Part shown: piece by piece, positions 37,620 to 50,567 of the stretch | Layout: each line of letters begins with the position of its first letter | How positions within the stretch are numbered: position 1 is the stretch's first letter | Assembly: GCA_022566735.1 (NCBI GenBank) | Contig: JADFIG010000016.1 | Location: 1-64,000 of the forward strand | Origin: Pseudomonadota bacterium | GTDB lineage: Bacteria > Pseudomonadota > Gammaproteobacteria > Burkholderiales > Burkholderiaceae_C | Direction of reading: 5' to 3' | DNA: 64,000 nt | The notes under the pieces: model-generated | Told to the model about the DNA's origin: nothing | What the model saw: only the letters and a program-made list of their open reading frames with translations | Database searches by the model: none | Translations under genes and position numbers: made by a program

Positions 37620-39593
37620 ATGACCCTGCCCCGCCCCCACATCGAACTGCTCGCGCCCGCCCGCACCGCCGACATCGGCATCGAGGCGGTCAACCACGGG
37701 GCCGATGCCGTCTACATCGGCGGGCCGTCCTTCGGCGCACGCAGCAACGCCAGCAACGAGGTGTCGGACATCGCCCGCCTCATCCAGCACGCCCACCGCT
37801 TTCACGCCAAGGTCTTCCCCACGCTCAACACCATCCTGCGCGACGACGAGCTGGAGCCCGCCCGCAAGATGATCTGGGAGCTCTACGACGCCGGCGCCGA
37901 CGCCCTCATCGTGCAGGACATGGCCTTGCTGGAGCTGGACCTGCCGCCCATCCAGCTGCACGCCTCCACCCAGACCGACATCCGCACCGTCGAAAAAGCC
38001 AGATTCCTGCAGGACGTTGGCTTCAGCCAGATCGTGCTGGCGCGCGAGCTGACGCTGGAACAGATCAAGGCCATCTCGGATGCCACCGACGTGGCCATCG
38101 AGTTCTTCGTGCACGGCGCCCTGTGCGTGGCCTACAGCGGCCAGTGCTTCATCAGCCACGCCCACACCGGCCGCAGCGCCAACCGCGGCGACTGCTCGCA
38201 AGCCTGCCGCCTGCCCTACAACGTGCTGGACGGCAGCGGCCAGGTCGTGGCCTTCGAGCAGCACGTGCTGTCCATGAAGGACAACGACCAGAGCGCCAAC
38301 CTCCACGCCCTGATCGACGCCGGCGTGCGCTCCTTCAAGATCGAAGGCCGCTACAAGGACATGGGCTATGTGAAGAACCTCACCGCCCACTACCGCCTGC
38401 TGCTCGACGAGGTCCTGGAGCAGCGCCCGGAGCTCGCGCGCGCCTCGTCTGGCGAGTGCACCTTCTACTTCCAGCCCGAGCCCGAGCGCAACTTCAACCG
38501 CGGCAGCACCGACTACTTCGTCAACGGCCGCAAGGACGACATCGGCGCCTTCGAGTCGCCGAAGCACCTGGGCCTGCCCCTGGGCGAGGTGGCCAAGGTG
38601 GGTGACACCTGGTTCGACGTGGCCATCGACGACGAGGCCACGCGCGAGGCCGGCGGCATCCACAACGGCGACGGCCTGAACTACCTGACGCTGACCAAGG
38701 ACATCGTGGGCGTGCAGGTCAACACGGCCGAGCCCATCGGCAAGTCCGGCCGCATCTGGCGCGTGCACCCCAACGAGGGCGTCGAGACGCTCAAGGACCT
38801 GCAGCCCGGCCTGGCCATCAACCGCAACCGCGACCGCGCCTGGGAAAACATGCTGGGCAAGAAGTCGTCCGACCGCCGCATCGGCCTGTGGGCGACCCTG
38901 AGCGACACGCCCGAGGGCCTGGCCCTGCAGCTGTCAGACGACGACGGTTTCGTGGGCGAGGCCCAGGTGACCTGCGACAAGCAGGCCCCGCAAGACGCGG
39001 AACGCGCCGAAGCCACGCTGCGCGAGCAGACGGCCAAGTTCGGCACGACGATCTTCGAGCCCCGCGAGGTGGTGCTGCAACTGGCCCAACCCTGGTTCGT
39101 GCCCGCATCCGCCCTCAAGGCCCTGCGCCGCGACGCCGTGGTGGCGCTGGAAGCCGCCCGCGAGGCCGGCCGCGAGCGCCTGCAGCGCGCCGCCGCGGTC
39201 GAGCCGCCCGTGCCCTACCCGGAAGATGCCTTGAGCTACCTGGCCAACGTCTTCAACCACAAGGCCCGGGACTTCTACGCGAAGCACGGCGTGAAGGTGA
39301 TCGAGCCGGCCTACGAGAGCCACGAAGAGCTCGGCGAGGTCAGCCTGATGATCACCAAGCACTGCGTGCGCTTCTCGCTGAGCCTGTGCCCCAAGCAGGC
39401 CAAGGGCGTGCAAGGCGTGCAGGGCCAGGTCAAAGCCGAGCCGCTGCAGCTCATCAACGGCAAGGAAAAGCTGACCCTGCGCTTCGACTGCAAGCCCTGC
39501 GAGATGCACGTGGTCGGCAAGATCAAGAAGTCGGTGCTCAACCAGGTGCCGGCCGCGCCAGTGCAGTTCTACCGCAGCCGACCGACGGCCTGA
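37620..39593 (+). CDS. U32-family protein, RlhA-like (23S rRNA C2501 hydroxylation)
   Basis: A 657-residue member of peptidase family U32. The core shows ELLAPARTADIGIEAVNHGADAVY at the start, the FVHGALCVAYSGQCFIS motif with conserved Cys, and the CSQACRLPY cluster. Length and a C-terminal domain ending with KCP/CKPCEMHVVG cysteines resemble E. coli RlhA (YdcP, about 650 residues) rather than the shorter TrhP/YegQ. These proteins hydroxylate RNA and may hold an iron-sulfur cluster; they are not proven proteases. RlhA is favoured by length; TrhP-like function cannot be excluded. ATG 37620 gives the family N-terminus. Confidence 0.8.
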   Translation: MTLPRPHIELLAPARTADIGIEAVNHGADAVYIGGPSFGARSNASNEVSDIARLIQHAHRFHAKVFPTLNTILRDDELEPARKMIWELYDAGADALIVQDMALLELDLPPIQLHASTQTDIRTVEKARFLQDVGFSQIVLARELTLEQIKAISDATDVAIEFFVHGALCVAYSGQCFISHAHTGRSANRGDCSQACRLPYNVLDGSGQVVAFEQHVLSMKDNDQSANLHALIDAGVRSFKIEGRYKDMGYVKNLTAHYRLLLDEVLEQRPELARASSGECTFYFQPEPERNFNRGSTDYFVNGRKDDIGAFESPKHLGLPLGEVAKVGDTWFDVAIDDEATREAGGIHNGDGLNYLTLTKDIVGVQVNTAEPIGKSGRIWRVHPNEGVETLKDLQPGLAINRNRDRAWENMLGKKSSDRRIGLWATLSDTPEGLALQLSDDDGFVGEAQVTCDKQAPQDAERAEATLREQTAKFGTTIFEPREVVLQLAQPWFVPASALKALRRDAVVALEAAREAGRERLQRAAAVEPPVPYPEDALSYLANVFNHKARDFYAKHGVKVIEPAYESHEELGEVSLMITKHCVRFSLSLCPKQAKGVQGVQGQVKAEPLQLINGKEKLTLRFDCKPCEMHVVGKIKKSVLNQVPAAPVQFYRSRPTA

Positions 39594-39595
39594 AC

Positions 39596-39622
39596 CTGAG
39601 CCGCCTGCGCCCGCAGGCTCAG
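39596..39622. terminator. Convergent hairpin between the U32 gene and the next gene
   Basis: CTGAGC (39596-39601) pairs with GCTCAG (39617-39622) and CTGCG with CGCAG inside, separated by a 3-nt bulge and a 2-nt loop. It covers the end of the minus-strand gene and lies 2 bp after the U32 stop, so it could end both transcripts. No T-tract follows, so it is a weak terminator call. Confidence 0.4.
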
Positions 39623-40017
39623 AGCATGCGGTCCTTGGCGACGAAGTACTTGCGCGCGTAGGCCACCAGCTGGCCATCGCTCGGGTGGTCCACCGTCTCG
39701 ACCCCGACGATCTTCTGCGCGACCAGGGGGTCGTGCGCAGCGGCGTGCTTGATCAGGGCCAGCTTGGCCTGGCCAGGCCCCACCACCAGGATTTCCTGTG
39801 CGCCAGCCAGGGCCTCGATCACCTCGTGGTAGTAGGCCTGGTCTTCCGGGGCGCGGCCGCTGCCCACGGCGTCGTCATGGGTCAAGCCGCGCCGGTGGTG
39901 CAGGTGGCGGTGCGGCTGGGTGGGGTGCACCACCGATTTCTCCACATCGTCCGGTGCGATGTGCATGACGCGCGCTTCCGCATGGTCGAGCCAGACCACG
40001 GCATGGTAGTGGGACAT
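39619..40017 (-). CDS. Small 'translational machinery protein'-like protein
   Basis: A 132-residue soluble protein starting MSHYHAVVWLDHAEARVMH. Proteins with this start are widely annotated in Burkholderiales as 'translational machinery protein', thought to have an eRF1-like fold of the baeRF kind. The rest contains a His-rich patch (PHRHLHHRRGLTHDD, ~42-56) and EILVVGPGQAKLALIKH, typical of the RNase-H-like eRF1 middle domain. Function is unknown; a ribosome-associated stress role has been suggested for the family. ATG 40017 has a good ribosome site (AAGGAAGA). Confidence 0.65.
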   Translation of the reverse strand: MSHYHAVVWLDHAEARVMHIAPDDVEKSVVHPTQPHRHLHHRRGLTHDDAVGSGRAPEDQAYYHEVIEALAGAQEILVVGPGQAKLALIKHAAAHDPLVAQKIVGVETVDHPSDGQLVAYARKYFVAKDRML

Positions 40018-40170
40018 GGTGTCTTCCTTGGGTGATGGAACGGGTCGGACGCGACCAGCGTAGCGCAATGCCCCCGCGCTGAAAAGACCTTGTCCACGCC
40101 CGCGCTGACCGGCATCAAACCGTCACCCGCCCGTCGCGGCGCTGTCACACGCACTGGCGACCATGAGCAC

Positions 40171-41076
40171 ATGCGGAACTGGATCAACGCCCCATTGCTC
40201 AAGGCCTTGACCTCGCCCGCCGGCTTCGGTGCCGGCCCAGGGCGCGAACCAGGCTCCCCCCCACCCGACGAGCGCGACAGCCAGTACAAGGTGCGCACGG
40301 TCTGGATCTCCGACGTGCACCTGGGCACGCCGGGCTGCCAGGCCAACGCCTTGCTGGATTTCCTCAAGCGCGTCGAGTGCGACACCCTCTACCTGGTCGG
40401 TGACATCATCGACGGCTGGCAGTTGCGGCGCAGCTGGTACTGGCCGCAGGCCCACAACGACGTCGTCCAGAAGCTGCTGCGCAAGGCGCGCAAGGGCACG
40501 CGCGTCATCTTCATCCCGGGCAACCACGACGAGTTCGGCCGCAAGTTCCTCGACCACTCCTTCGGTGGCATCGAGGTGGCCGAGGAGTGGATCCACACCA
40601 CCGCCGACGGCAAGCGCCTGTGGATCACGCACGGCGACCTCTACGACGGCGTCATCCAGTGCGCACGCTGGCTGGCCTTGCTGGGCGACTCGCTCTACGA
40701 GTTCACGCTCAAGCTCAACCGGCACCTCAACTCCCTGCGCGCCCGCGCCGGCCTGCCCTACTGGTCGCTCTCCAAGTACCTCAAGCTCAAGGTCAAGCGC
40801 GCCGTCAGCTACATGGGCGATTTCGAATCCGCCCTGGCCCGCGAGGCCCGCAAGCGCGGCGTCGATGGCCTGGTCTGCGGCCACATCCACCACGCCGAGA
40901 TGCGCATGGTGGAAGACATCCTGTATTGCAACGACGGCGACTGGGTGGAAAGCCTGACGGCCCTGGTCGAGCACGCCGACGGCCGCCTGGCCATCGTGGA
41001 CTGGGGCCAGGTCATGGCCGGGCGGGCCATGCCCTTCGAAGAGGTGGCAGAAGCTGCGGCACAATGCCCGGCCTGA
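40171..41076 (+). CDS. Metallophosphatase, UDP-2,3-diacylglucosamine diphosphatase-like
   Basis: A ~301-residue calcineurin-like phosphoesterase related to LpxH of lipid A synthesis. The metal-binding blocks are WISDVHLGTPG, YLVGDIIDGW, FIPGNHDEF and, near the end, VCGHIHHAEM. These supply the usual D-x-H, D, N-H, H and H-x-H ligands. Burkholderiales carry this longer form in addition to true LpxH, so the exact substrate is uncertain. The frame is open from 40090, but MRNWINAPLL at 40171 looks like the natural start. A Gly/Pro-rich linker (~17-37) precedes the catalytic domain. Confidence 0.82.
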   Translation: MRNWINAPLLKALTSPAGFGAGPGREPGSPPPDERDSQYKVRTVWISDVHLGTPGCQANALLDFLKRVECDTLYLVGDIIDGWQLRRSWYWPQAHNDVVQKLLRKARKGTRVIFIPGNHDEFGRKFLDHSFGGIEVAEEWIHTTADGKRLWITHGDLYDGVIQCARWLALLGDSLYEFTLKLNRHLNSLRARAGLPYWSLSKYLKLKVKRAVSYMGDFESALAREARKRGVDGLVCGHIHHAEMRMVEDILYCNDGDWVESLTALVEHADGRLAIVDWGQVMAGRAMPFEEVAEAAAQCPA

Positions 41077-41141
41077 TGGGGCGGCCTGATGGGGCGGCCC
41101 TGTGCCAGGCCCCGTCCCTCGTCCTGCCTCCCGGAGTTCCC

Positions 41142-41456
41142 ATGGCCTTCGCCGACAACCTCAAAGCCCTGCCCGCTGTGGCCCACCTGGCCGCGCTCGA
41201 ATTGACCGACGCCGCAGGCCAGCCCAGCGCCCGCATCGAGAACAAGCCTGGCCAGGCCGGCTCGCTGGCCGTCTACGCCGCCCTGGCCGCCAAGCACGGC
41301 AGCATCAACCCGGCGGCTGCCGCCGAGGGCCTGGCGATCTACGCCGAGCACACGGCCGACGCCCGCGCCAACCCCGGCAAGCACCCCAACATCGACCGCC
41401 TGCTGGCCATCACCACCGAGGCCCAGTCGCTGCAGGTCAAGCTGATCGCGGCCTGA
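41142..41456 (+). CDS. DUF2322 family protein
   Basis: A 104-residue soluble Ala-rich protein of unknown function. The start MAFADNLKALPAVAHLAAL and the middle ARIENKPGQAGSLAVYAALAAKHG match the DUF2322 family found across Betaproteobacteria. A ribosome site (CCGGAG) precedes ATG 41142. It follows the phosphatase gene by 65 bp on the same strand and is convergent with the LysR gene, whose stop is 11 bp away. Confidence 0.75.
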   Translation: MAFADNLKALPAVAHLAALELTDAAGQPSARIENKPGQAGSLAVYAALAAKHGSINPAAAAEGLAIYAEHTADARANPGKHPNIDRLLAITTEAQSLQVKLIAA

Positions 41457-41467
41457 GCCTCACGGGA

Positions 41468-42385
41468 TCAGGGCCTCGCCAGCGCGAACGGTCCTGCCGC
41501 CAGCTGCTCCTGCAGGAAGCGCACGGCCACGCGCACCTTGGCCGACTGGCTCAGGCGCACCGTGCTGACGGCCCAGATGTCGGCCGGCTGTGACCACGCC
41601 GGCATCAGCGTGCACAGGCGCCCGGCCTGGATGTCGGCCTCGACGTCCCAGCGCGCCGTCAGCAGGATGCCGTGGCCGTCCATGGCCCAACCCCGCACGA
41701 TTTCCGAGTTGTTCGACGACAGCCGCCCGGTCACCTTGACCTTCTCCGTGCCCCCCGGGCCGGTGAGCGGCCACACGCCAAAGGGCTGGTAGCGGTCGCG
41801 CAGCACCAGGCACTCGTGCCGGCTGAGCTCGGCCACCGTGGCGGGCGTGCCGGCGCGCGCCAGGTAGGCCGGCGCGGCGCACAGCACGCGCGGGCTGGCC
41901 GCGATCGGGTGGGCCACGAGGTGGGGCTCCTGGACCTCGCCGATGCGCACGTCCAGGTCGATGTTCTCTTCCAGCAGGTCCACCCGCCGGTCCACCACGT
42001 CCAGGGTGATGTCCAGCTCAGGGTGGCGCTGGGCCAGCAGCGACAGGATGGGCCCGATGTGCTTGCGCCCCAGGCGGAAGCTGGTGGTCACGCGCAGGGC
42101 GCCGCGCGGCTCGATGCGGCCGTCGGTGACCGCATCGGCCATGTCCTCGACGCCCTGGAAGATCTGCTGCGCCGAGGCGTAGACCCGCTCGCCATCCTCC
42201 GTGACGGTGACGCGCCGCGCCGTACGGTGGAACAGCGTCACGCCCAGCGCGCCCTCCAGCACCGCGATGCGCTTGCTGACGTAGGCCGGCGACATGCCCA
42301 ACTCGGCCGCCGTGGCCACGAAACTGGCCTTGCGCGCCGCCATGCAGAACACCTGCAGGTCGTCCAGCTGGAATTTGAGCTTCAT
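41468..42385 (-). CDS. LysR-family transcriptional regulator
   Basis: A 305-residue regulator with an N-terminal winged helix-turn-helix (FVATAAELGMSPAYVSKRIAVLE, ~22-44) and a C-terminal substrate-binding domain. It belongs to the DmlR/CrgA-like subgroup by overall pattern (LDDLQVFCMAARKASF start, PFGVWPLTGPGG in the effector domain). It is divergent from the acyl-CoA dehydrogenase/CoA-transferase pair and most likely activates it in response to a pathway metabolite. A palindrome overlapping its own start (42384-42399) is a candidate binding site. Confidence 0.9.
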   Translation of the reverse strand: MKLKFQLDDLQVFCMAARKASFVATAAELGMSPAYVSKRIAVLEGALGVTLFHRTARRVTVTEDGERVYASAQQIFQGVEDMADAVTDGRIEPRGALRVTTSFRLGRKHIGPILSLLAQRHPELDITLDVVDRRVDLLEENIDLDVRIGEVQEPHLVAHPIAASPRVLCAAPAYLARAGTPATVAELSRHECLVLRDRYQPFGVWPLTGPGGTEKVKVTGRLSSNNSEIVRGWAMDGHGILLTARWDVEADIQAGRLCTLMPAWSQPADIWAVSTVRLSQSAKVRVAVRFLQEQLAAGPFALARP

Positions 42386-42399
42386 GATCTGTGAATCAT
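42384..42399. promoter_or_regulatory. Candidate LysR-binding palindrome
   Basis: ATGATCTGTGAATCAT is a 5-bp inverted repeat with a 6-bp spacer, close in form to the T-N11-A LysR box. It overlaps the LysR start codon and lies about 93 bp before the divergent acyl-CoA dehydrogenase start, a usual place for autoregulation plus activation of the divergent operon. Confidence 0.4.
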
Positions 42400-42491
42400 A
42401 AGGCCACGTTCTGGCCGTTGTTCTCCATTTCGTTCATGCCTAGAGTGCCCCCATGGCCTCTGTCGGGCCCCTGAACAACGGAGACAAGACC

Positions 42492-43679
42492 ATGGCCCAC
42501 CCGCATGCATTTGCCCTGAACGACGAGCAGAAAATGATGATCGAGACCGTGCGCCGCTTCATCAAGGAGGAGCTGCGGCCCCTGGAAGACGGCATCGAAG
42601 CCCGCGGCCACCTGGACGCCGACACGGCCCGCACCGTCTTCGCCAAATCCAGTGCCCTCGGCCTCTACGCCCTGAACATGCCCGCCGAGCACGGCGGCGG
42701 CGGCCTCAGCACGGTGGACCGCATCCTCTGCGAGGAGCAGTTCGGCCACACCAGCGACATCCTCGTCCGCCGTGCCTTCGGCAACGTCTACGAGCCCCTG
42801 CTGGAGTGCCGCGGTGCGCAGGTCGAGCGCTGGTTGCGGCCCACGGTGCGCGGCGAGCGCACCTGCTCGATCGCCATCACCGAGCCGGGCGCAGGCTCCG
42901 ACGCCCAGGGCATCCGCACCACGGCGCGCCAGCAGGCCGATGGCCGCTGGGTGCTCAACGGCGGCAAGCACTTCATCAGCGACGGTGAGTGGAGCGACTT
43001 CTTCCTGGTGTCGGCCAAGACGGGCGACCACCCCGGCGACAAGGAGATCTCGATGTTCCTGGTGGACAAGGCCCTGAGCGGCCTCACCGTGGGCAAGGAC
43101 CAGCAGATGATGGGCCTGCGCGGCACCAGCCACGTCGAGCTCTTCTTCGACAACGTGGTGCTGGAGGCCGACACCCTGCTGGGCGCGCGCGGCCAGGGCT
43201 TCAAGCTGGCCATGGGGGCGCTCAACGTGGTGCGCCTGGCCCAGGTGGGCGCGCGCGCCGTGGGCAAGGCCAGCCATGTGCTGGAGCTGATGGCGGCCTA
43301 CGCGGCCGAGCGCAAGCAGTTCGGCCAGGCCATCGGCGACTTCCAGATGGTCCAGCAGATGCTGGCCGACAGCGTCATCGAGGTCAATGCCTCCCGCTTG
43401 ATGGTGCTGCACGCGGCCGAGATGATCGACGCCGGCCAGGACGCCCGCGACTGGATCGCCATGGTCAAGGTGCACGCCTCGGAGACGCTGGGCCGCGTGG
43501 TCGACCGCGCCGTGCAGGTCTTCGGTGGCATGGGCTTTTGCAAGGAACTGCCCATCGAGCGCTACTACCGCGACGCCCGCATCTACCGCATCTTCGACGG
43601 CACCTCGGAGATCCACCGCACAGTGATCGCACGCAGCGTGCTCAAGCGCGGCGCGGCCCTGTTCGACGTGAACCGCTGA
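42492..43679 (+). CDS. Acyl-CoA dehydrogenase
   Basis: A 395-residue FAD enzyme that introduces an alpha-beta double bond into acyl-CoA. Family blocks: CSIAITEPGAGSDAQGIRTT, GLRGTSHVELFFDNV, ERKQFGQAIGDFQMVQQMLAD and VQVFGGMGFCKELPIERYYRD. At the position of the catalytic Glu of short- and medium-chain enzymes (YEGTS) it has Asp369 (IFDGTSEIHR), as in ACAD10/11-like members, so activity or substrate range may differ. It is co-transcribed with a CoA-transferase gene 11 bp downstream, suggesting a small acid-activation and beta-oxidation pathway under the divergent LysR regulator. Confidence 0.9.
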   Translation: MAHPHAFALNDEQKMMIETVRRFIKEELRPLEDGIEARGHLDADTARTVFAKSSALGLYALNMPAEHGGGGLSTVDRILCEEQFGHTSDILVRRAFGNVYEPLLECRGAQVERWLRPTVRGERTCSIAITEPGAGSDAQGIRTTARQQADGRWVLNGGKHFISDGEWSDFFLVSAKTGDHPGDKEISMFLVDKALSGLTVGKDQQMMGLRGTSHVELFFDNVVLEADTLLGARGQGFKLAMGALNVVRLAQVGARAVGKASHVLELMAAYAAERKQFGQAIGDFQMVQQMLADSVIEVNASRLMVLHAAEMIDAGQDARDWIAMVKVHASETLGRVVDRAVQVFGGMGFCKELPIERYYRDARIYRIFDGTSEIHRTVIARSVLKRGAALFDVNR

Positions 43680-47840
<4,161 letters not shown>

Positions 47841-47896
47841 GCTGAGGGCGGGCAGAAGGAGGTGGGGGCGAAGTCCTGGCGGCGTAAGATCCCGCC

Positions 47897-49468
47897 ATGC
47901 CAGACGCTGTCCCCACGCCGCCCCAGCCCGCCCCCGCGCTCAGCCTCAAGCGCGTGGCCATCGACACCTACCGCGAAAACGTCGCCTACCTGCACCGCGA
48001 CTGCGCCGTCTACCGCGCCGAGGGCTTCCAGGCGCTGTCCAAGGTCGAGGTGCGCGCCAACGGCCGGCGCATCCTGGCCACGCTCAACGTGGTCGACGAC
48101 GACTGCATCGTCGGCCCCGACCAGCTCGGCCTGTCGGAAGACGCCTTCGCCCAGATCCACGTGCCCGACGGCCACGAGGCCCGCATCAGCCAGGCCGAGC
48201 CGCCCGGCTCCATCCCGGCACTGCACCGCAAGATCGCTGGCGAGCGCCTGCAGCACGAGGACTACCGCGCCATCGTGCGCGACATCGCCGACCACCGCTA
48301 CTCCAAGATCGAGCTGACGGCCTTCGTGGTCGCCACCCACCAGAGCGAGCTGGACCGCGAGGAGGTCTACTACCTCAGCGAGGCCATGGCCTCGGTGGGT
48401 CGGCGCCTGGACTGGCACGACCACCCGGTGGTCGACAAGCACTGCATCGGCGGCATCCCCGGCAACCGCACCTCCATGCTGGTGGTGCCCATCGTGGCAG
48501 CGCACGGCATGCTGTGCCCCAAGACGTCCTCGCGCGCCATCACCTCGCCGGCGGGCACGGCCGACACCATGGAGGTGCTGGCCAATGTCGAGCCGCCCTT
48601 CGAGCGCCTCATGGAGATCGTGCGCGATCACCACGGCTGCCTGGCCTGGGGCGGCACCAGCGACCTCTCTCCGGCCGACGACGTGCTGATCTCGGTGGAG
48701 CGGCCGCTGTCCATCGACTCGCCGGGCCAGATGGTGGCCTCCATCCTGTCCAAGAAAGTGGCGGCCGGCTCCACCCACCTGCTGCTGGACATCCCCGTGG
48801 GCCCCACCGCCAAGGTGCGCGCCATGCCCGACGCCCAGCGCCTGCGCCGGCTGTTCGAGTTCGTGGCCCAGCGCATGGGCCTGACCATCGACGTGGTCAT
48901 CACCGACGGGCGCCAGCCCATCGGCAGCGGCATCGGCCCGGTGCTGGAGGCCCGCGACGTGATGCGCGTGCTGCGCAACGACCTGCGCGCGCCCTCCGAC
49001 CTCAAGCTCAAGGCCCTGCGCCTGGCCGGCCGCATGCTGGAGTTCGACCCCGATGTGCGCGGCGGCGACGGCTTTGCCATCGCCCGCGACATCCTGGAGT
49101 CGGGCCGCGCGCTGGACAAGATGCTGGCCATCATCGAGGCCCAGGGCGCCAAGCCCTTCGACCCCGAACAGCCGCAACTGGCCCCGCTGAGCCACGAAGT
49201 CATCGCGCTGCAGGACGGCGTGGTCTGCGCCCTCGACAACCTGCAGCTGGCCCGCATCGCCCGCCTGGCCGGCGCGCCCAAGGTGCCAGGCGCGGGCGTG
49301 GACCTGATGCACAAGCTGGGTGACACCGTGAAGGCCGGCGACCTGCTCTACCGCGTGCATGCCGCCTACCCGGCCGACCTGGCCTTCGCGCAGGCGGCCA
49401 GCCAGCAGGCCAGCGGCGTGGGCCTGGGCTGCGCGGCCGACATCGCGCCGGCCTGGCTGGAAATCTGA
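47897..49468 (+). CDS. Thymidine phosphorylase family protein, AMP-phosphorylase-like
   Basis: A 523-residue nucleoside/nucleotide phosphorylase of the long form that groups with archaeal AMP phosphorylase rather than E. coli DeoA (440 residues), because of an extra ~90-residue N-terminal domain. Core motifs are [30 protein letters not shown] and [16 protein letters not shown] at the C-terminus. Archaeal relatives phosphorolyse AMP to adenine and ribose 1,5-bisphosphate. The substrate here is inferred only. It is followed 26 bp later by a PRPP synthetase gene, which supports a role in ribose-phosphate salvage. Confidence 0.85.
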   Translation: MPDAVPTPPQPAPALSLKRVAIDTYRENVAYLHRDCAVYRAEGFQALSKVEVRANGRRILATLNVVDDDCIVGPDQLGLSEDAFAQIHVPDGHEARISQAEPPGSIPALHRKIAGERLQHEDYRAIVRDIADHRYSKIELTAFVVATHQSELDREEVYYLSEAMASVGRRLDWHDHPVVDKHCIGGIPGNRTSMLVVPIVAAHGMLCPKTSSRAITSPAGTADTMEVLANVEPPFERLMEIVRDHHGCLAWGGTSDLSPADDVLISVERPLSIDSPGQMVASILSKKVAAGSTHLLLDIPVGPTAKVRAMPDAQRLRRLFEFVAQRMGLTIDVVITDGRQPIGSGIGPVLEARDVMRVLRNDLRAPSDLKLKALRLAGRMLEFDPDVRGGDGFAIARDILESGRALDKMLAIIEAQGAKPFDPEQPQLAPLSHEVIALQDGVVCALDNLQLARIARLAGAPKVPGAGVDLMHKLGDTVKAGDLLYRVHAAYPADLAFAQAASQQASGVGLGCAADIAPAWLEI

Positions 49469-49494
49469 GGCACTCGCCAGAAAGCCCCACCGAC

Positions 49495-50472
49495 ATGCGC
49501 CCTGCCCTGCTCATCCACCTCGACGACGAACACGCCCCCGCCCGCCGCCTGGCCGAGGCCTGCGGCCTGCCCCTGGCGCCGGTGCAGCGCCACCGCTTCC
49601 CCGACGGCGAGTTGCGCCTGCAGCTGCCCTTCGACGAGGCCTCGTCGACGCGGCCCGAGCACCTCGTCATCTACCGCAGCCTCAACCAGCCCAACGAGAA
49701 GCTGGTGGAGCTGCTGCTGCTGGCCAGCCAGGCGCGCACCTGGGGCGTGCGCCACATCACCCTGGTGGCGCCCTACCTGGCCTACATGCGCCAGGACATG
49801 TCCTTCCACCCGGGCGAGGTGGTCAGCCAGCGCCAGATCGGCCGCCTGCTCGCCGGCCACTTCGACGCCCTCCTCACCGTGGACCCGCACCTGCACCGCG
49901 TGGCCACGCTGCAGGAGGCCGTGCCCCTGGCCCAGGCGGTGACGCTGTCGGCCGCGCCCTGGCTGGCCGCGCATGTCGGTCGCGTGCTGGGGCAGGCGCC
50001 GGGGGAGCGCGGCGGGAACAGTGACGGGAGCCGCGACGCGGGCACACCGCTTGAAGGGCTGGCACGCATCGTCCTGGTCGGCCCGGACAGCGAATCCGCG
50101 CCCTGGATCCAGGCCGCGGCCGCGGTGCTGGGTTGCGACTTCGGTGTGTGCGAGAAGGTGCGCCATGGCGACCACGATGTGCGCATCGCCCTGCCCGAGC
50201 TCGACGTCGCCGGCCGGCCCGTGGTGCTGCTCGACGACATCGCCAGCTCGGGCCGCACCCTGGCCGTGGCCGCCCGGGCCTTGCTTGCCCATGGGGCAGC
50301 GTCGGTGGACGTGGCCGTGACCCACGCCTTGTTCGCCCACGACGCGCTGGACACCGTCCACGCCGCCGGTGTCCGCCACGTCTGGAGCACCGACAGCGTG
50401 GTGCACGACAGCAATGTCGTCATGCTGGCGCCGCTGCTGGCGCAGGCGGTGGGGCAGATCCTGTCAGCCTGA
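49495..50472 (+). CDS. Ribose-phosphate diphosphokinase (PRPP synthetase)-like
   Basis: A 325-residue PRPP synthetase homologue making 5-phosphoribosyl 1-diphosphate from ribose 5-phosphate and ATP. Visible motifs are HRFPDGELRLQLP, LVAPYLAYMRQDMSF, the metal/catalytic VDPHLHRV and the PRPP-binding loop VVLLDDIASSGRTL. It differs from housekeeping Prs (a GERARK-type flexible loop is absent; a Gly/Ser/Asp-rich insertion lies at ~165-182), so it is a second, divergent type. Pairing with the AMP-phosphorylase-like gene suggests a nucleotide salvage shunt. A strong hairpin follows its stop. Confidence 0.83.
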   Translation: MRPALLIHLDDEHAPARRLAEACGLPLAPVQRHRFPDGELRLQLPFDEASSTRPEHLVIYRSLNQPNEKLVELLLLASQARTWGVRHITLVAPYLAYMRQDMSFHPGEVVSQRQIGRLLAGHFDALLTVDPHLHRVATLQEAVPLAQAVTLSAAPWLAAHVGRVLGQAPGERGGNSDGSRDAGTPLEGLARIVLVGPDSESAPWIQAAAAVLGCDFGVCEKVRHGDHDVRIALPELDVAGRPVVLLDDIASSGRTLAVAARALLAHGAASVDVAVTHALFAHDALDTVHAAGVRHVWSTDSVVHDSNVVMLAPLLAQAVGQILSA

Positions 50473-50497
50473 AGGTCACCGGCCCTGAGCATGGCAC

Positions 50498-50530
50498 ATG
50501 ACAAAGGGGCACCGAAGTGCCCCCTGTCAT
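50498..50530. terminator. Bidirectional hairpin between the PRPP synthetase gene and purL
   Basis: GGGGCAC (50506-50512) pairs with GTGCCCC (50517-50523) around a 4-nt loop, and ATGACA/TGTCAT extend the stem outside. On the minus strand the loop is C(TTCG)G, an exceptionally stable tetraloop, followed by TTTGTC. It should end purL transcription and probably the plus-strand transcript too. Confidence 0.75.
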
Positions 50531-50567
50531 CGCCTTGAGTCAGTGTGCGCGCGTGTGTGCGCTCCGC

